DNA of 64,000 nt from Vigna angularis (lineage: Eukaryota > Streptophyta > Magnoliopsida > Fabales > Fabaceae), in NCBI RefSeq assembly GCF_016808095.1, contig NC_068976.1:9147001-9211000 (forward strand), written 5' to 3'. Positions within the stretch are counted from its first letter, which is position 1. Each line of letters opens with the position of its first letter. Shown here piece after piece: positions 61,649-64,000 of the stretch. The position numbers and the translations under genes were made by a program. Under the pieces are notes generated by a model. The model made no database searches, was not told the DNA's origin, and worked only from the letters and a program-made list of their open reading frames with translations.

Positions 61649-63006
61649 TGATAACGGTTGAAAATACTGTTATCTATGATATAATTTTTATACTAAATGC
61701 ATCCTTTTTGACTTAGAAACTTGCTTTAACTCATGTTTTTGCTTGAGTTTTGTGAATAAGAGAATTGAGGTTATACTTGATGATTTTATCACTAAATTCC
61801 CTTGATTTTGTAGGCTATTGGAATGATTTGAAAGAAGAGTTAAAGTACCAAATAGTTAGAATGCAGAAAAGTCAACAAAAATGCAGAAAAGTCAACCAGA
61901 GTGGAGAAAAGTCAACCAGAGTGCATAAAAGTCAACCATAATGCAGAAAATTCAACCAAAGTGCAGAAAAGTCACGCCCGGGCTCCCTTCCAGGGGCGTT
62001 GAGCGCCAGTTTTGACCCGTACCATGCTAGGCGCCCCACTTAGAGCGCTGAGCGCTAGTTTCGTGGGCTTGGACCTGTTTTCTATTATTTTTATGTTCTA
62101 TTTAAGGACTTAGACGTCCTAGGGATTGTATCTTTTGATGGATTGAGCATAGAAACACAATTTTCACCCCTTGGGGGTAGATTTTGGGGATGTGGCAGCT
62201 CTCCTCTTCCTTGAGGGTAGATTTGGGGATGTGACTACTTTCCTCTTCTCTTTCTAGGGTTTTTCTATCTCTTTCATTCTTTTATTGTTCATCTAGTTTC
62301 TCCATGATGATGGGGAACTAAACCTTATTTGTTGTTGGGGAAAGATGTAACCTCTTGAACTCTCATGTATTTTGAATTTATTCTTAATTATATATGCTTC
62401 TTTCATTAATTGTTAGAGCAATTCTTCTTTGCGTGATGCTTGCTCTGTTTAACTCATTCAGTAGCATGATGTATGATTTGCATGATTACCGGAAGGTATC
62501 TTACAATTCATGATCCGGAGAATTATTCCCAAAAGTAGTATTGCTCAGGAATGGGGGTATGAGTTCTGGTTGTCTTAAGCTTCTGTTCTTCAGAATTAAT
62601 TATTAGGAATGCTAGGAATTGTATGAACTAATAGTTAAGGATGGGCTTTCTTCGCCGACGAATCGGGTTTTAAGTATTTTAGAGAGTGACATTGACATTA
62701 ATGAAGAAGTAGAATTCGTATATACATGAGAGTAAACTTGGTGAAATCTAAACCCCAACAACACATTCATCTCATATTTTCAACTTCATCCATCCATTCT
62801 AGTGTTTAACCCCAATTGATCAAATTGCATTCATGTTATTTTTATTGCATTTGCATTCAAAACCCCAAAAAATTGTTCTTCTTAAGTTTTAATTAGTTGA
62901 GTAATCACATAATTGTTTAGTGTCGTGAGTTCTTTGGGATACAATACTTGGTCTTACCATTTTATATTACTTGATACGACTCGGTACACTTGCCGGAGTC
63001 TTAACA
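61649..63006 (+). repeat. 3' LTR of an Athila/Tat-like Ty3/gypsy element
   Basis: TGATAACGGTTGAAAAT ... CCGGAGTCTTAACA, 1358 bp. It contains a strict 20-bp tandem repeat (AATGCAGAAAAGTCAACCAG-type) of six units at 61861-61980, then a GC-rich GAGCGCTGAGCGCTAG region at 61975-62065 and the conserved end GGTACACTTGCCGGAGTC shared with the LTR at 26269-28000. No 5' LTR or pol is in the window between this LTR and 60207, so it is a truncated element. A TSD could not be identified. Confidence 0.8.
61861..61980. repeat. 20-bp tandem repeat, six units, within the LTR
   Basis: Six units in perfect 20-bp register, each containing GAGAAAAGTCAAC or a near variant. Confidence 0.97.
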
Positions 63007-63370
63007 ATATGACGTTGTAAGCTTTGCGCACTTTGGCTATGCTCTATTTTATCCTCTTGAATTTCTTCGTCGAGATCTTCTATTTATAGGCTTTATGAAT
63101 ATTTCCGTTAGACAACGTTTGTAGTTCGTAGCCTTGATGCTTGTGTTTTCTCTTTCTTCTTTTCACAGCAGCCGTTGTTTAAGTCAACTTTGTCAAAGCA
63201 GACATGCTTTTTTAGTCCTTTGCTTGAAGTAAGTTATACGATCTTTTTAGACTTTGCTTCAAGAGAGGAAAATTCCATGATTATCTCTTTTGTCTCTCCA
63301 AAATATTCATATATCATTCCACTGGGTACATCCATCATACATAAACTAGTTGACATAATCTAATTTCTCT
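63007..63370 (-). repeat. LTR-type remnant, right part
   Basis: Matches 25600-25800 (AGTCAACTTTGTCAAAGCAG and CTTGAAGTAAGTT). Continuation of 59640-60206 after the nested insertions. Confidence 0.5.
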
Positions 63371-63374
63371 TATA

Positions 63375-64000
63375 AGATAAATAATCAAATGCTCCATCAT
63401 GTCAAAATCGATGGATGAAAAAACATTTCTAGTTGACAAAGATAATAACAATCTTTTCTTGAAGTTCATACAACTTTGAGGGTCAATAACTTTGCTACAT
63501 ATTATGTATTTGAAAAAATGAACACAATTAGGTTATAGTAAGCCGCACATTTTTTGTCAAGACTTCACTTATGCCCACAAGCAATAATTGTTACATTAGA
63601 GCATGACAAACATGAGACTTTAAGCCAATTAGTTTAAGTTTTTTCATAGATTCAATACATCATAAGAGTATCCTTATGGTACCTTGACTCCTTTAAGACA
63701 TCGACAAAAAATGTTCTCTCCTTTTTGAACAAAGTGTAACTTGTTGCGTGCAAATATGTTTGTTTACCAACTTCTTTCGGTGCTAATTCCTCTTTATGTT
63801 CATCTCAATCATATCTAAACTAGCATTGATGTCATCTTTGTCTTTCCTGTTATATTTAGAAGTGCTCTAATTAAGTTATCACATACATTCTTTTCAACAT
63901 GCATTGCATCTATACATTGTCACACATTTAACTTGCACCAATATAGGAGATAACAAAATATTGACCTTTTCTTTCATATGTTAGTTGATATTGCCTTTCC
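63375..64000 (-). pseudogene. CACTA (En/Spm) TNP2-type transposase remnant, running off the window
   Basis: Minus-strand reading with frameshifts gives MHVEKNVCDN-like sequence, then TGKTKDDINASLDM, YTLFKKER, MKKLKLIGLKSHVCHALM, NVRLTIT and DCYYLCQLEMFFHPS. This order (VEKN-CD---GT----GKTKD---AR-D, Y-L---E, LKSHDCH-LMQ-LLP, VR--I---C-FF, LCQLE--FPPSFFD) is that of the C-terminal part of TNP2 transposases plus the DUF4218 region. Stops are frequent. The upstream half lies beyond the right edge. Confidence 0.85.

Overview
The window is nuclear DNA of a flowering plant, almost certainly a legume and most like Phaseolus or Vigna. That lineage call is an inference from the repeat families (the TCCCACATCGACTAG TRIM family, LTRs carrying ATAATCGATTAT and TCGCTATGCGA arrays) and not from a marker gene. 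The sequence is AT-rich and intron-rich. It holds two recognisable intact or partly contained protein genes, both on the minus strand. The rest is transposable elements in every stage of decay.

Genes. (1) 805-9260, minus: the first ten coding exons (481 codons) of a chloroplast FtsH-type AAA+ metalloprotease of the FTSH7/FTSH9 type; the rest of the gene, including the zinc peptidase domain, lies beyond the left edge. Its eighth intron (3.8 kb) holds a GA microsatellite, a complete TRIM, two oppositely oriented Ty1/copia remnants and a solo LTR with a perfect 5-bp target duplication. (2) 31887-34082, minus: a complete six-exon SWEET sugar transporter (SWEET3-like, 247 aa), with one GC-AG intron. 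A third coding remnant (38485-39130, minus) is a promoter-bearing gene fragment carried inside a Pack-MULE.

Layout. 1-9.3 kb FtsH gene; 10.3-11.1 kb a MULE-type foldback element with 9-bp TSD; 11.4-12.7 kb an interrupted promoter/ORF start and a minus-strand copia remnant; 12.7-17.9 kb weakly interpretable retroelement remains ending in a 44-base poly(G); 18.4-19.3 kb a non-autonomous CACTA element; 20.7-22.5 kb nested copia remnants; 22.5-31 kb LTR-type remains, including a 5'-LTR remnant of an Athila/Tat-like element with a GC-rich motif array and an unusual 159-bp flanking duplication; 31.9-34.1 kb SWEET; 36.6-37.1 kb a putative hAT-like MITE; 38.4-39.8 kb Pack-MULE; 40.9-58.5 kb a duplicated intergenic block (about 40.85-48.5 and 52.15-58.5 kb) into which three about 2.5-kb solo LTRs and a 450-bp MITE inserted later, each with an empty site in the partner copy; 58.7-59.6 kb MULE protein remnant; 60.2-61.3 kb a third copy of part of the block; 61.6-63.0 kb an Athila/Tat-like LTR; 63.4-64 kb a decayed CACTA transposase running off the right edge.

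The most unusual pattern is that several unrelated LTRs each carry an array of a different short palindromic or near-palindromic motif, and that two LTRs of the same family carry different motifs at the same place. No CRISPR, operon, tRNA or rRNA gene was found. All exon, LTR and TSD coordinates were read by eye; family names rest on remembered protein and LTR features, not on searches.
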